Below are positions 7,227 to 15,291 of a stretch of DNA of 37,328 bases, piece after piece (position 1 is the first letter of the stretch; each line of letters opens with the position of its first letter). The stretch comes from an uncultured Ruminococcus sp. GTDB taxonomy: Bacteria; Bacillota; Clostridia; Oscillospirales; Ruminococcaceae. The stretch lies in NCBI GenBank assembly GCA_947624295.1, contig CANQJV010000018.1, positions 1 through 37,328 on the forward strand. The letters run 5' to 3'. The notes beneath the pieces were generated by a model. It had not been told where the DNA came from. It saw only the letters and a program-made list of their open reading frames with translations, and ran no database searches. The position numbers and the translations under genes are program-made.

Positions 7227-7460
7227 ATTTTTTTCTTTTGAGAGCATTTTTTTCAGTTCATCGAAAATAGCAACATCGTTGTCATTGACAAGAATATTTG
7301 TTTTCATTATTTTCCCCTCGGAAGTCTTAACTGAAATTTCCAGAACGCTCCCTTTGTCAACAGCTCCTGCGGCTGCCCCGAAAAACATCAGTATTTTGGG
7401 GTGGTCCTGACAGAACTGTTCAAAAAGAGGTTTTATTTTCAACATTCCAAATGGATTCAT
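7224..7460 (-). CDS. Small conserved-looking protein at the end of the c-di-GMP operon
   Basis: 78 residues, no membrane segment. MNPFGMLKIKPLFEQFCQDHPKI is an amphipathic N-terminus followed by GAAAGAVDKGSVLEISVKTSEG and a lysine-rich tail. I do not recognise the family. AAGGAGAT lies six bases before the ATG, a good ribosome binding site, so it is very likely translated. It starts 23 bases after the diguanylate cyclase stop and is probably cotranscribed. Its stop codon (TAG, 7226-7224) falls on the edge of repeat copy A, so the insertion may have set or shortened its C-terminus. Function unknown. Confidence 0.7.
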   Translation of the reverse strand: MNPFGMLKIKPLFEQFCQDHPKILMFFGAAAGAVDKGSVLEISVKTSEGKIMKTNILVNDNDVAIFDELKKMLSKEKN

Positions 7461-7483
7461 TTCAACATCTCCTTAAAATTTAG

Positions 7484-8989
7484 TTATTTGTTTTTACTGT
7501 ACCATTCGTAACCGTTTCTGCCCTTTTCTTTCACGATATACAGAGCATTATCAGCGGCTGACTGTAGACTTTTCACATCGGACGCATCGAACGGGAAAGT
7601 TGCTGCACCGCAACTGAAAGTCAGCACGAAATCGCCGTATATTGCAGGGTCATCGCAAGGTTTAATATCGCCTGCCATTTTTTGCAGAGCATCGAGTTTA
7701 GAACTTATCTCCGATTTATCGGCACTTCTTACGAGTACAACAAATTCATCACCGCCGTATCTCGAAATATAGCTGTTTTCCTTGAATAACTCATTCAGTG
7801 CCGCTGAAAAGTCAACCAATATTTTATCGCCTGCATCGTGTCCGAAACGGTCATTCACCTGTTTGAAGTAGTCAACGTCTATAAAAAGCAGGCAAGCCTC
7901 ATTTTTAGTAGATTTTTTCAGATACTGGCTCGAAGTGTAATCAAAAGCACGTCTGTTCAGCAATGAAGTAAGCGGGTCATGGATTGAGAGATTTTCAAGC
8001 ATTTTCTTTTCTTCAGTTTCACGGATATGCGACATCACGAACATAATAACAGTTGCGATGAACAGTATACCGAGGAACAGCAGAACACTTGTTCTGAACT
8101 GCTGAATTGCAGCGGAAAGTGAACTGCTTGGTATTCTTACGACTACATACCAGCCGTGCATAAAGTCGATTTTTGCGTAAACTTGGGTATACGTTTTCTT
8201 ACCGATTTCGTAAGTAATACCGGCTGTATCTTCCCCGGCAGTCATATGAGCTTTCCAGTCTGCATATTCGGGCTGATAGTCGTCGTCAATCTGCGCCTGC
8301 ATTGCGAGAATAGCGTTATTCCAGCTGCCTATGGAGTAGTTATCCGAACCTGCACACTGAATGATATTATCGGAATCAGCCTCCATAAGCCAAATTTCGG
8401 TATCTTCTGACAGCGAGTCGGTATAAGCCATATTCTGTATTTCTTTCAGAGGGTACGTAAGGAACAAATAGCCGTTTTTGCCGTTATCATAAGTAAAATC
8501 AGCAAACATTGTATATACGGGCTGACCTGTCATTCCCGAACGGTACGGGGCTGAAATTGATACAGGTTCAGCTTGTTTTGCGATTTCAAGCAGTTCCCAT
8601 TTTGAAAACTCCTCTATTTCGGTTTCTGAGGCATAAATTTTCTGATTTTCGTCAATAAAACCTATGCTGATATATCCGCTGCCTTTTTTACCGCCTGAAA
8701 GTTCATCATAGAGTGCCTGTAAATCGTTGTGATTTTGTGATGATAACGCAGCCGACATATTTTCAGCGGAATTTGTCATGTAACTAATAGAATCGTTCAT
8801 TTTTTCGGTAACAAGACTGCATATTTCCCCGGTGAGTTTTTTATCATGGTTTCTGATTAGTGAATTGAAATTCAGGAGGAGAATCGCCACACCAATCAGG
8901 CAAACTATGAGATAGATTACAAGCATTTTGAAGAAAGAGAGATTTCTTGCAATCTCGTAAGTAATATCTTTGTTTTGTTTTTTCTTCAT
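7484..8989 (-). CDS. Membrane-bound diguanylate cyclase with extracytoplasmic sensor domain
   Basis: Makes cyclic di-GMP from two GTP. The 501 residues comprise a membrane segment (about 21-40), an extracytoplasmic domain (about 45-300) of a size and pattern suited to a Cache-type ligand sensor, a second membrane segment (about 302-320), and a GGDEF domain (about 335-500). The domain has DPLTSLLNRRAF, FIDVDYFKQVNDRFGHDAGDK and an intact YGGDEF (412-416), so it should be active. The product-inhibition site RxxD that often precedes GGDEF is absent; the position reads KENS, which suggests no feedback by c-di-GMP at that site. It begins 12 bases after the stop of a sugar-binding lipoprotein gene, a likely partner for the sensor domain. 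Confidence 0.93.
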   Translation of the reverse strand: MKKKQNKDITYEIARNLSFFKMLVIYLIVCLIGVAILLLNFNSLIRNHDKKLTGEICSLVTEKMNDSISYMTNSAENMSAALSSQNHNDLQALYDELSGGKKGSGYISIGFIDENQKIYASETEIEEFSKWELLEIAKQAEPVSISAPYRSGMTGQPVYTMFADFTYDNGKNGYLFLTYPLKEIQNMAYTDSLSEDTEIWLMEADSDNIIQCAGSDNYSIGSWNNAILAMQAQIDDDYQPEYADWKAHMTAGEDTAGITYEIGKKTYTQVYAKIDFMHGWYVVVRIPSSSLSAAIQQFRTSVLLFLGILFIATVIMFVMSHIRETEEKKMLENLSIHDPLTSLLNRRAFDYTSSQYLKKSTKNEACLLFIDVDYFKQVNDRFGHDAGDKILVDFSAALNELFKENSYISRYGGDEFVVLVRSADKSEISSKLDALQKMAGDIKPCDDPAIYGDFVLTFSCGAATFPFDASDVKSLQSAADNALYIVKEKGRNGYEWYSKNK

Positions 8990-9001
8990 ATTCTTTCAAC
9001 C

Positions 9002-10039
9002 TCAGTTATGCTGTAAAATTTCCTGTATATCTGCCTGATTTATTGTATCTTTATTGACAACAACAACGCCCATATCAATGAATTTATTATCCACGGAAAT
9101 GCCGTCTGACAATCCTAAAGCAGATTCAACACCTGTATAGCCCATATCGTATTGCCTTTGTAATATGGTTGAGGCGTGGTAGTCCTTATCATTGACAATA
9201 TCAGCCATTTCATCGGAATAGTCAAATCCCACAAAAACAACGTCTGTACGGTTATTATTTTTCAACGCTTTAGCGAATCCAACAGTAGGACCGCTGTTTG
9301 TAGTAAAAACGCCCTTAACTTGCGGATTTTCGAGTATATCTTCCGCATATTCGAGAGCTGTTTCGGGAATACCGTTACTGCACCTTATATCGTGGAGAAT
9401 TTCCCATGAATCAGGAGCGTGTTTACTCCAGAATTGCAGGAAACCTGCAAGGCGTTCTATGACAGTCTGGGAGGAGGCTTGACCGACTTGTATACCGATT
9501 TGTATATTTTCGCTATCGCTGACACCGTTATTTTTTAATTGTTTAATCATTTCGTCAGCAGCTTTTTGACCTGCCATAAGATTATCGGTCATATAGCAGA
9601 TGTCGTAGTTATCAGTATTTGCGGTTGTATCAATTAAAACGACAGGTATCCCTGCAAGATAGACTTCATCTATTTTTCCTGCGAGATTAACAGAATCATC
9701 GGGAGCTATAACAACACCGTCAGCATTTGCGGATATTGCGTCGCCAAGCAAGCGTTCCTGAGTTTTCCAGTCGCTTTCGGCGTATGAACCGCTTACATAT
9801 ACATTGCAGTCGAGAAAATCAGCACTGTCTTTTGCACCGTCCATTAAAACTTCCCAGTAATTATTATTGGCAAGAGTTTTAACTATAAGATAAATATTTT
9901 TCCGTCCGTCTTTAATTTCAGTCAATGGGAAAAAATCAGGTCCCGGCTCTACTTCCGGCGAATTATTTTTTTTATCTGCACAACCTACAAAAGAAATACA
10001 CATAATTGCACCGACTAAGAAAGCAAGGATACGTTTCAT
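9002..10039 (-). CDS. Sugar-binding lipoprotein of the ribose-binding (Peripla_BP_4) type
   Basis: 345 residues. A lipoprotein signal peptide (MKRILAFLVGAIMCISFVGC) places the lipid-modified Cys at position 20. The body has the two-lobe pattern of ribose/galactose-binding proteins: YLIVKTLANNNYWEVLMDGAKD, ANADGVVIAPDD, GIPVVLIDTT and VFVGFDYSDEM. The start is ATG 10039, eight bases after a perfect AGGAGGTG; an upstream in-frame start would bury the signal peptide. No ABC permease or ATPase lies near, so a transport role is unlikely. The gene sits between an EAL protein (20-base gap) and a membrane GGDEF protein (12-base gap), which suggests it passes a ligand signal to the cyclase, by analogy with LuxP-LuxQ type pairs. 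That role is inference. Confidence 0.88.
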   Translation of the reverse strand: MKRILAFLVGAIMCISFVGCADKKNNSPEVEPGPDFFPLTEIKDGRKNIYLIVKTLANNNYWEVLMDGAKDSADFLDCNVYVSGSYAESDWKTQERLLGDAISANADGVVIAPDDSVNLAGKIDEVYLAGIPVVLIDTTANTDNYDICYMTDNLMAGQKAADEMIKQLKNNGVSDSENIQIGIQVGQASSQTVIERLAGFLQFWSKHAPDSWEILHDIRCSNGIPETALEYAEDILENPQVKGVFTTNSGPTVGFAKALKNNNRTDVVFVGFDYSDEMADIVNDKDYHASTILQRQYDMGYTGVESALGLSDGISVDNKFIDMGVVVVNKDTINQADIQEILQHN

Positions 10040-10058
10040 TCTATGCACCTCCTGTAAA

Positions 10059-11663
10059 TTATTTAACACCATCAACAACAAGTGCAGCTGAACCGTATGC
10101 TTTCAACGGTCTGCCATTCTCATCTTTTTCGAGTGTGTAGCGTACGTGAAAAGGCACTCTGTCCGCAGTAAGCGGAATAATCGCCTCAAGATGTTCGACA
10201 CCTTGAGCAAGTTGCTTGTGCCAGTCTCGGTACATATCAGCGTAATCAGGCGGGAAAATTCCCATTTCAAAAGCAGGTTCGGGGTAATTTTCAAGTAGCG
10301 GAGGTAAATGCAAATCACGCATACAGCGGAAACAAGGGCGCATTTCCTTAGTAGAAATAGTGTACTCCCAAGCGTAGACGTTAATTTGTTCGCTTGCAAA
10401 ACGAAAACGGCGTTCACTGTCGTAAATTTCTTCGTAACGCTGTTTTTCAATGGTGATATTCTGAACCATTGCATAGAAAAGCTGTTGTATTTCGGTTCTG
10501 CCAATCATTCTTATAAAACTGCGTATGCAGATTCTGTCCGAACCGCACATTTTAGAATTGACATTACGCCATATTTCGCACTTTACTTCCTCACCTGTTT
10601 CACTTGCCTTTTTGAGAGCTTCCTCGTATATTCTGCGGTTTTCGTCGTCAATACCTTCCCAAGGGTCAGACTCAAGTATTTCCTGTTCAGTCATATTGGC
10701 ACATATTTCGCTGATGTACTTTTTATTTACACGGATTACTTCAAGTTTGCCGTTCTGATATGTAAAAATTGCAGCACCGCCTACGAAATTGTTGAATATA
10801 AGAGTTTCGATAGAATCAGGGTCCCAGAATTTCCTTGCGTTCAAAGTGTTTATCAAATCCATAGGCGGAGCAACCGGTTCGTGCTCCAGAAGTTCGAGTT
10901 TTTTACGGAAATCATCGGGATTAAGCGGTTTAGAGTAGAGATACCCCTGTACGTATCGACAACCGATACTTTTCATATAGTCCGCCTGTTCGACAGTTTC
11001 CACGCCTTCAGCGATAACGGGTGTATTAAGCCATTTCGCCATATGAACAACGGAACTGATAATAGTACCGCCACGTCCGCCGATATTACCGCTGAGGAAA
11101 CGCATATCGAGTTTAATCATATCAACTTCGAGGTCTTTCAGGGCGTTTAGGGAGGAGTAACCGCTCCCGAAATCGTCCATTTCAACGATATATCCAAGAC
11201 TATGGAGCTGGTCAAGTACGGATTTAAGCAACTCCATTCCGCCGACAGCAGATGTTTCAGTAACTTCTATGTGGATATATTTCACAGGAATATCGTATTT
11301 CTTACGTATTTTTTCAATTTCTTCGATATAATTTTTCTCATAGATGTCATATCGTGACATATTTACTGAAACCGGCACGGGATTAGCACCTTCATCAAGG
11401 CATTTTCTCTGGAATTTGCAAGTCTGTTCAAAAACACCGAGGTCAGCACGATAAACGAGGTCATTTTTTTCGAGTACGGGGATAAAATCAGCCGGATACT
11501 GCATACCGTTTTGCGGGTCAGCCCATCTCATCAGGGCTTCTGCACCTATCATTCTGCCGGTAGTATGGTTCATTTTCGGCTGGAAAACCGCATAAATATG
11601 ACCGAATTTCAGTGCATCGTCAAATGCTGAAAGCAATTGTTGTTCGTTCATTTGTATATTCAT
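10059..11663 (-). CDS. c-di-GMP phosphodiesterase: N-terminal EAL domain with C-terminal PAS-like region
   Basis: Hydrolyses cyclic di-GMP to pGpG. In 534 residues, the EAL domain comes first (about 1-260), the reverse of the common sensor-first order. All catalytic residues are visible: EALMRW (E42), SVNMSR, HIEVTET, MDDFGSGYSSL, MIKLDMRF, AEGVET and QGYLYSKPL. The C-terminal part (about 285-534) looks like two PAS-type sensory folds (FNNFVGGAAIFTYQNGKLEVIRVN; EQINVYAWEYTISTKEM). No membrane segment, so cytoplasmic. AGGGAGG precedes ATG 11663. It is the first gene of the operon with the lipoprotein and the GGDEF enzyme, so one transcript carries both making and breaking of c-di-GMP. I see no clear sigma-A promoter upstream. 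Confidence 0.93.
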   Translation of the reverse strand: MNIQMNEQQLLSAFDDALKFGHIYAVFQPKMNHTTGRMIGAEALMRWADPQNGMQYPADFIPVLEKNDLVYRADLGVFEQTCKFQRKCLDEGANPVPVSVNMSRYDIYEKNYIEEIEKIRKKYDIPVKYIHIEVTETSAVGGMELLKSVLDQLHSLGYIVEMDDFGSGYSSLNALKDLEVDMIKLDMRFLSGNIGGRGGTIISSVVHMAKWLNTPVIAEGVETVEQADYMKSIGCRYVQGYLYSKPLNPDDFRKKLELLEHEPVAPPMDLINTLNARKFWDPDSIETLIFNNFVGGAAIFTYQNGKLEVIRVNKKYISEICANMTEQEILESDPWEGIDDENRRIYEEALKKASETGEEVKCEIWRNVNSKMCGSDRICIRSFIRMIGRTEIQQLFYAMVQNITIEKQRYEEIYDSERRFRFASEQINVYAWEYTISTKEMRPCFRCMRDLHLPPLLENYPEPAFEMGIFPPDYADMYRDWHKQLAQGVEHLEAIIPLTADRVPFHVRYTLEKDENGRPLKAYGSAALVVDGVK

Positions 11664-11710
11664 AATTATTCCTCCCTTATCAGACTTTCCCGAATAGAAT
11701 TTGATAAATT

Positions 11711-11862
11711 TTTCGACTTATTCGAGTAAGTTTTGTATTTCAGCAAAAAATTCTACTTTTCTGAAACTGAATAAACATTTTCAGATATTGCAAATCTTTT
11801 GACTTATTCAGCAAGTTTGTTATTTTGCAAAAAAATTTACAAAAATTCTACTTTTCCTGTTT
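11711..11862. repeat. Imperfect direct repeat at the 3' end of the carbonic anhydrase gene
   Basis: Two copies of about 60 bases, at 11711-11766 and 11796-11862. Shared blocks are GACTTATTC, AAGTTT, GCAAAAAA and TTCTACTTTTC. The second copy overlaps the last codons of the carbonic anhydrase gene, so the first looks like a duplicated 3' end. Confidence 0.6.
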
Positions 11863-12406
11863 CAAGATGATAAATTGCACCAAGTACTTTCAAGCCGTAT
11901 TCCTGTTCATCTTTTTGAATTTGCAGACTATGTTCAATTATTTTACAACTATGTTTAACGTTCAGACAGCAGGCATTAAATTCATTTTTTTCGTCACCGA
12001 TTGCGTCAATTATCTCATCTGTTATGTATTTGATATAGCCATCAGGTTCGTGATTCATAGCCGCATCAACTGCTCCGCAGTGATTATGTCCCAGAACAAC
12101 AACAAGACTTGTGCCGAGATGTTCAACAGCATATTCTATACTTCCGAGCTGATGAGAATCAATAACATTTCCGGCAACTCTTATAACAAATAAATCGCCT
12201 ATTTCAGCGGAAAAAATCATTTCAGGGATAACTCTTGAATCTGAACAGGTGATTATAATTGCATACGGTTGCTGACCGTTTTCGCTGAAATGCAGGAGTT
12301 TTTCACGTGAAACATCGCAAGTCAGTTCTTTTGAAGATATGTATTTTTCATTGCCATAAATCAGCTTTTCTTTAGCTTTATCGGCGGATATTTTATATAA
12401 TTCCAT
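11837..12406 (-). CDS. can: Beta-class carbonic anhydrase
   Basis: A cytoplasmic zinc enzyme converting CO2 and water to bicarbonate. The zinc-binding pattern is complete: CSDSR (Cys54, Asp56, Arg58) and HNHCG (His107, Cys110), with VIRVAGNVID between. At 189 residues it is near the family length. I chose ATG 12406; a GTG at 12418 is possible but would touch its own weak AAGAAG binding site. It stands alone with its own promoter. The 3' end carries part of a direct repeat, also seen downstream. Supply of bicarbonate for carboxylation fits an anaerobic fermenter; the exact need is not shown by neighbours. Confidence 0.95.
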   Translation of the reverse strand: MELYKISADKAKEKLIYGNEKYISSKELTCDVSREKLLHFSENGQQPYAIIITCSDSRVIPEMIFSAEIGDLFVIRVAGNVIDSHQLGSIEYAVEHLGTSLVVVLGHNHCGAVDAAMNHEPDGYIKYITDEIIDAIGDEKNEFNACCLNVKHSCKIIEHSLQIQKDEQEYGLKVLGAIYHLETGKVEFL

Positions 12407-12445
12407 AAAAAGCAACACTTCTTTATTATAATAGTACTATACTAT

Positions 12446-12475
12446 ATTATACCGCATTTTTACCTGTATTTTCAA
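12446..12475 (-). promoter_or_regulatory. Sigma-A promoter for the carbonic anhydrase gene
   Basis: Minus strand TTGAAA (12475-12470), 18-base spacer, TATAAT (12451-12446). Leader of about 33 bases. Confidence 0.75.
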
Positions 12476-12949
12476 TAGCGATTTTGCACAAATAAAAAGT
12501 GTTGTATTTATTTATATTTTACATATCACTTTCTGTACTAATTTCAGAATACAGAAATCAACTTTATATATATTGCACAAATAATTTGTTCAAAAATTTA
12601 TTTTCAGTTTCGGAATCGTTGTATTTCAGAGAAAATTATCCATGATTATTGCTGAAACTATTTCCTTGTTCGGGAATCATTGTGCAAAATAACTAAAAAA
12701 TCAAATGCAAATATTACTAAAAAATTCATCCTGTATTGTAAAATTTATAAGCAAAATCAATTGGTTAAAATTACTAACTTGCAAATTCAACTTCAGAATT
12801 TCAGAAAAATTTTCTTGCAATATTCAACAGAAAGTGATATAATAAAAATATGTATGCAGATATATGCAGACAAATTATAAATATGTTTCCTATAGCAATA
12901 ATGTCCCCTTTCGGCACAATCAGCAGAATGTACTATATGAGGCATATAA
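12476..12949. other. AT-rich non-coding stretch
   Basis: I see no gene here. The motif TTTTGCACAAATAA or a close variant occurs at about 12483 and 12571, in the opposite sense at about 12680 (TTGTGCAAAATAA), and again at about 32566 in another gap. A loose direct repeat TTCGGAATCGTTGT / TTCGGGAATCATTGT lies near 12607 and 12669. An open frame at 12680-12880 is composed of AT-rich low-complexity codons and lacks a ribosome binding site. Confidence 0.5.
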
Positions 12950-13109
12950 TATACTCTCCACTGTTACAAACTGTCCAGTAATACTGACATAAAACCCGTC
13001 TGTCTGCGTCATCGTCCTCACCATACGACAGTATGCTTTCGTCCTCTTCCTTGACATACGGATTTTCTGTTCAGCATTCTTTGGACACTTTGCAACAGCG
13101 GAGAGTATA
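12950..13109 (-). repeat. Family 2 inverted-repeat element (MITE-like), copy before the moxR operon
   Basis: The arms 12950-12976 (TATACTCTCC, CTGTTACAAACTGTCC) and 13083-13109 (GGACACTTTGCAACAG, GGAGAGTATA) are complementary at 24 of 27 positions. Pairing continues inward: AATACTGA against TCAGCATT and AAAACCCGT against ACGGATTTT, mostly with G-U changes. Read on the minus strand the core GAAAGCATACTGTCGTATGG is nearly identical to the core of the copy in the pnp leader. The element is 160 bases and ends about 48 bases before the moxR start. Confidence 0.78.
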
Positions 13110-13156
13110 GCAGCAAAAAAGTTTAATTTTATAATCAACAGGAGAGATTTTTGAAA

Positions 13157-14107
13157 ATGAATAACATTTACTCAAAACAAATCAACGATATTGTGTCCGA
13201 AGTCAAAAAAGCTGTCATCGGTAAAGATGCAATTATTATAAAAGTATTGCTCGCTATTCTATGCAAAGGTCATATTCTTATAGAGGATATTCCCGGTGTC
13301 GGTAAAACTACCCTTGCTCTTGCTTTTTCGAAGGCTTTATCCCTCGAACACAACAGAATGCAATTCACTCCGGACGTATTGCCGTCCGATATAACAGGTT
13401 TTTCCGTTTACAACAAGTCAACAAATACTTTTGAATTCCGCAAAGGTACAGCGTTCTGTAATCTGTTCCTTGCGGACGAAATAAACAGGACTTCAAGCAA
13501 AACTCAATCCGCACTCCTTGAACTTATGGAGGAAAAAAGTATCACTGTTGACGGAAATACCTACAAATTACCTGAACCGTATACAGTAATTGCTACGCAG
13601 AATCCCATTGGTTCAGCAGGAACTCATAATTTGCCCGATTCCCAACTCGACCGCTTTATGATAAAGCTGAGTATGGGCTACCCCGATTTTGAGGGAGAAA
13701 TCGCTATCCTTAAAGCAAAATATAACTCCGCTCCTCTCGAAAATGTCCGTGAAATCGCAAATGCAAGGATTATCAGCGAATTACAGGAATATATTTCAAA
13801 TATTTACATAAATGACAGGGTTTATGAATATATCGTACAGCTTTCCAACGCAACAAGAAATCACCCTATGATAAAACTCGGCATAAGTCCCCGTGGTACT
13901 CTCGCTCTCATGCAGATTTCAAAGGGAATTGCTGTTGCTATGGGGCGTGATTATGTCATTCCCGACGATGTTACTTATATATGCCACGACGTTTTCAGTC
14001 ACCGTATAATACTCGCCTCAAAAGCAAAATTGTCCAACATGACGGCTGAAAACGTCATTGACGATATTATAAGAAATACACCTGCTCCAAGAATTTCAGG
14101 TAAATAA
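13157..14107 (+). CDS. MoxR-family AAA+ ATPase
   Basis: A chaperone-like ATPase of the MoxR group, often acting with DUF58 and transglutaminase-like proteins. Walker A GVGKTTLA, Walker B LFLADEINR, sensor segment ATQNPIG and the arginine-finger region of the C-terminal lid (SPRGTLALMQ) are all present in about 316 residues, the normal length. AGGAGAG lies at 13140-13146. I use ATG 13157, though TTG 13151 has better spacing and would add two residues. It is the first of three closely packed genes: 2 bases to the DUF58 gene, then a 4-base ATGA overlap to the transglutaminase-like gene. The physiological role of such clusters is poorly defined; a cell-envelope task is plausible. Confidence 0.94.
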   Translation: MNNIYSKQINDIVSEVKKAVIGKDAIIIKVLLAILCKGHILIEDIPGVGKTTLALAFSKALSLEHNRMQFTPDVLPSDITGFSVYNKSTNTFEFRKGTAFCNLFLADEINRTSSKTQSALLELMEEKSITVDGNTYKLPEPYTVIATQNPIGSAGTHNLPDSQLDRFMIKLSMGYPDFEGEIAILKAKYNSAPLENVREIANARIISELQEYISNIYINDRVYEYIVQLSNATRNHPMIKLGISPRGTLALMQISKGIAVAMGRDYVIPDDVTYICHDVFSHRIILASKAKLSNMTAENVIDDIIRNTPAPRISGK

Positions 14108-14109
14108 AT

Positions 14110-15291
14110 ATGATTATAATGAAAATATTTTTCGCTGTACTGATAGTAATATGTATAATATTTTACATAATGTATCTATGGGATTTCGCTCTCGTACTCC
14201 TCGTGACAGTTTCAGCTATACCTGTTGTTATGTTCATAACTATGCTGATTACTAAAAAAAATATAGACGTTGAAATTGCTGTTCCAAATGATACTGTTAT
14301 GAAAAATGAAGATTTCCCTATACAGATTAAAATAACTAACAAAAGCATTTTCCCTGTTGGTAAAGCCGAAACTTTTATTGACTACTCGAATATTTTCAGT
14401 TGTGAAGCAAATACATTCAGCTTGCTTATGCCTGTTCAGGCTCGCAATACTCACGATATATCATTCCGCATAAGCTCCAAATATTGCGGTATCGTCAAAA
14501 TAAACTGCGCTTATATAAATATCTACGACCCTCTGAAAATTTTCAGATTCAGAGTAGGTAAAAACGTCCATACGGAAATTTCCGTTATGCCTGAAGGTTA
14601 CGATATAAACGGCTATATTTCTTCATCTGACAGAGTGAACGACGAAAGCAATACGTTTTCAGAATACAAAGCAGGCGATGACCCGTCCGAAATCTTCGAT
14701 TTAAGGGGATATAATCAGGGCGATAAACTCAACCGCATACACTGGAAACTCAGTTCAAAACGTGATGAGTTTATAGTGAAAGATTACAGTCTGCCTGTTG
14801 ATATTCCCTGTATGATTTTCCTTGACCTGAAAATTGATTCAAAATATAAACTTCCAATATATGACACGCTTATGGAAACATTAGTTTCAATTTCGCAGTT
14901 TATGCTCGAAAACGAACGCAGTCATTCAATAGTCTACTATAATTCAATGGCAAATAATTTCATCGAAAAACATATAACAAATATCGATTTGCTTACTGAA
15001 ACTCTCTATGAAATTATACGTTCAGCTAAAGAAAACGCTGTATATCAGCCTCCGCAAAACTATATCGCTGAAAATAACCTCTCTTTGTCAACTTTTGTGT
15101 GCGTTACTTCATCCCCTGAACCGAAACTTCTCGAATATATGGGCGATAATATAGATGCTGATATAAAAAATGCAGTCGTTGCTGTAACTTCTCCCGAAGA
15201 AGTAGAAAATATTACAGCAGGTACTTCAGATGTAAATATAATACCTGTTCTTATTGGCAGGATAACATCAATCAAGGATATAGAACTATGA
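14110..15291 (+). CDS. DUF58-domain membrane protein
   Basis: 393 residues. Two hydrophobic segments lie at the N-terminus (about 4-50), followed by a beta-rich region and the DUF58 signature EYKAGDDPSEIFDLRGYNQGD ... RIHWKLSSKRDEF (about 185-220), which in the family precedes a von Willebrand A-like fold (CMIFLDLKIDS). The MIDAS metal motif DxSxS is not intact in that strand (DLKID). ATG 14110 comes two bases after the moxR stop; a second ATG at 14119 is also possible. DUF58 proteins almost always sit next to MoxR ATPases, as here, and are thought to be their partners. Confidence 0.9.
   Translation: MIIMKIFFAVLIVICIIFYIMYLWDFALVLLVTVSAIPVVMFITMLITKKNIDVEIAVPNDTVMKNEDFPIQIKITNKSIFPVGKAETFIDYSNIFSCEANTFSLLMPVQARNTHDISFRISSKYCGIVKINCAYINIYDPLKIFRFRVGKNVHTEISVMPEGYDINGYISSSDRVNDESNTFSEYKAGDDPSEIFDLRGYNQGDKLNRIHWKLSSKRDEFIVKDYSLPVDIPCMIFLDLKIDSKYKLPIYDTLMETLVSISQFMLENERSHSIVYYNSMANNFIEKHITNIDLLTETLYEIIRSAKENAVYQPPQNYIAENNLSLSTFVCVTSSPEPKLLEYMGDNIDADIKNAVVAVTSPEEVENITAGTSDVNIIPVLIGRITSIKDIEL

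Noticed and set aside
10308..11150. Long open frame (280 codons) on the plus strand
   Set aside because: It lies wholly inside the EAL gene on the other strand, has no ribosome binding site and codes for a Phe/Tyr/Cys-rich chain without family resemblance. It is a shadow of the coding bias of the real gene.
7224..11700. c-di-GMP riboswitch near the signalling operon
   Set aside because: I found no GEMM-type core in the gaps of this operon.
12483..12690. Motif TTTTGCACAAATAA seen three or four times in gaps, also near 32566
   Set aside because: Short and AT-rich; part of it resembles the inner TTTTGCAC of repeat family 1, so it may be a worn fragment. Not enough to call a regulatory site.
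12680..12880. 66-codon open frame in the gap before moxR
   Set aside because: Lys/Ile/Asn-rich translation of AT-rich DNA, no ribosome binding site, no resemblance to a family.
12920..13138. 72-codon minus-strand open frame
   Set aside because: It is composed almost entirely of the family 2 inverted repeat; the other copy carries stops in the same frame.
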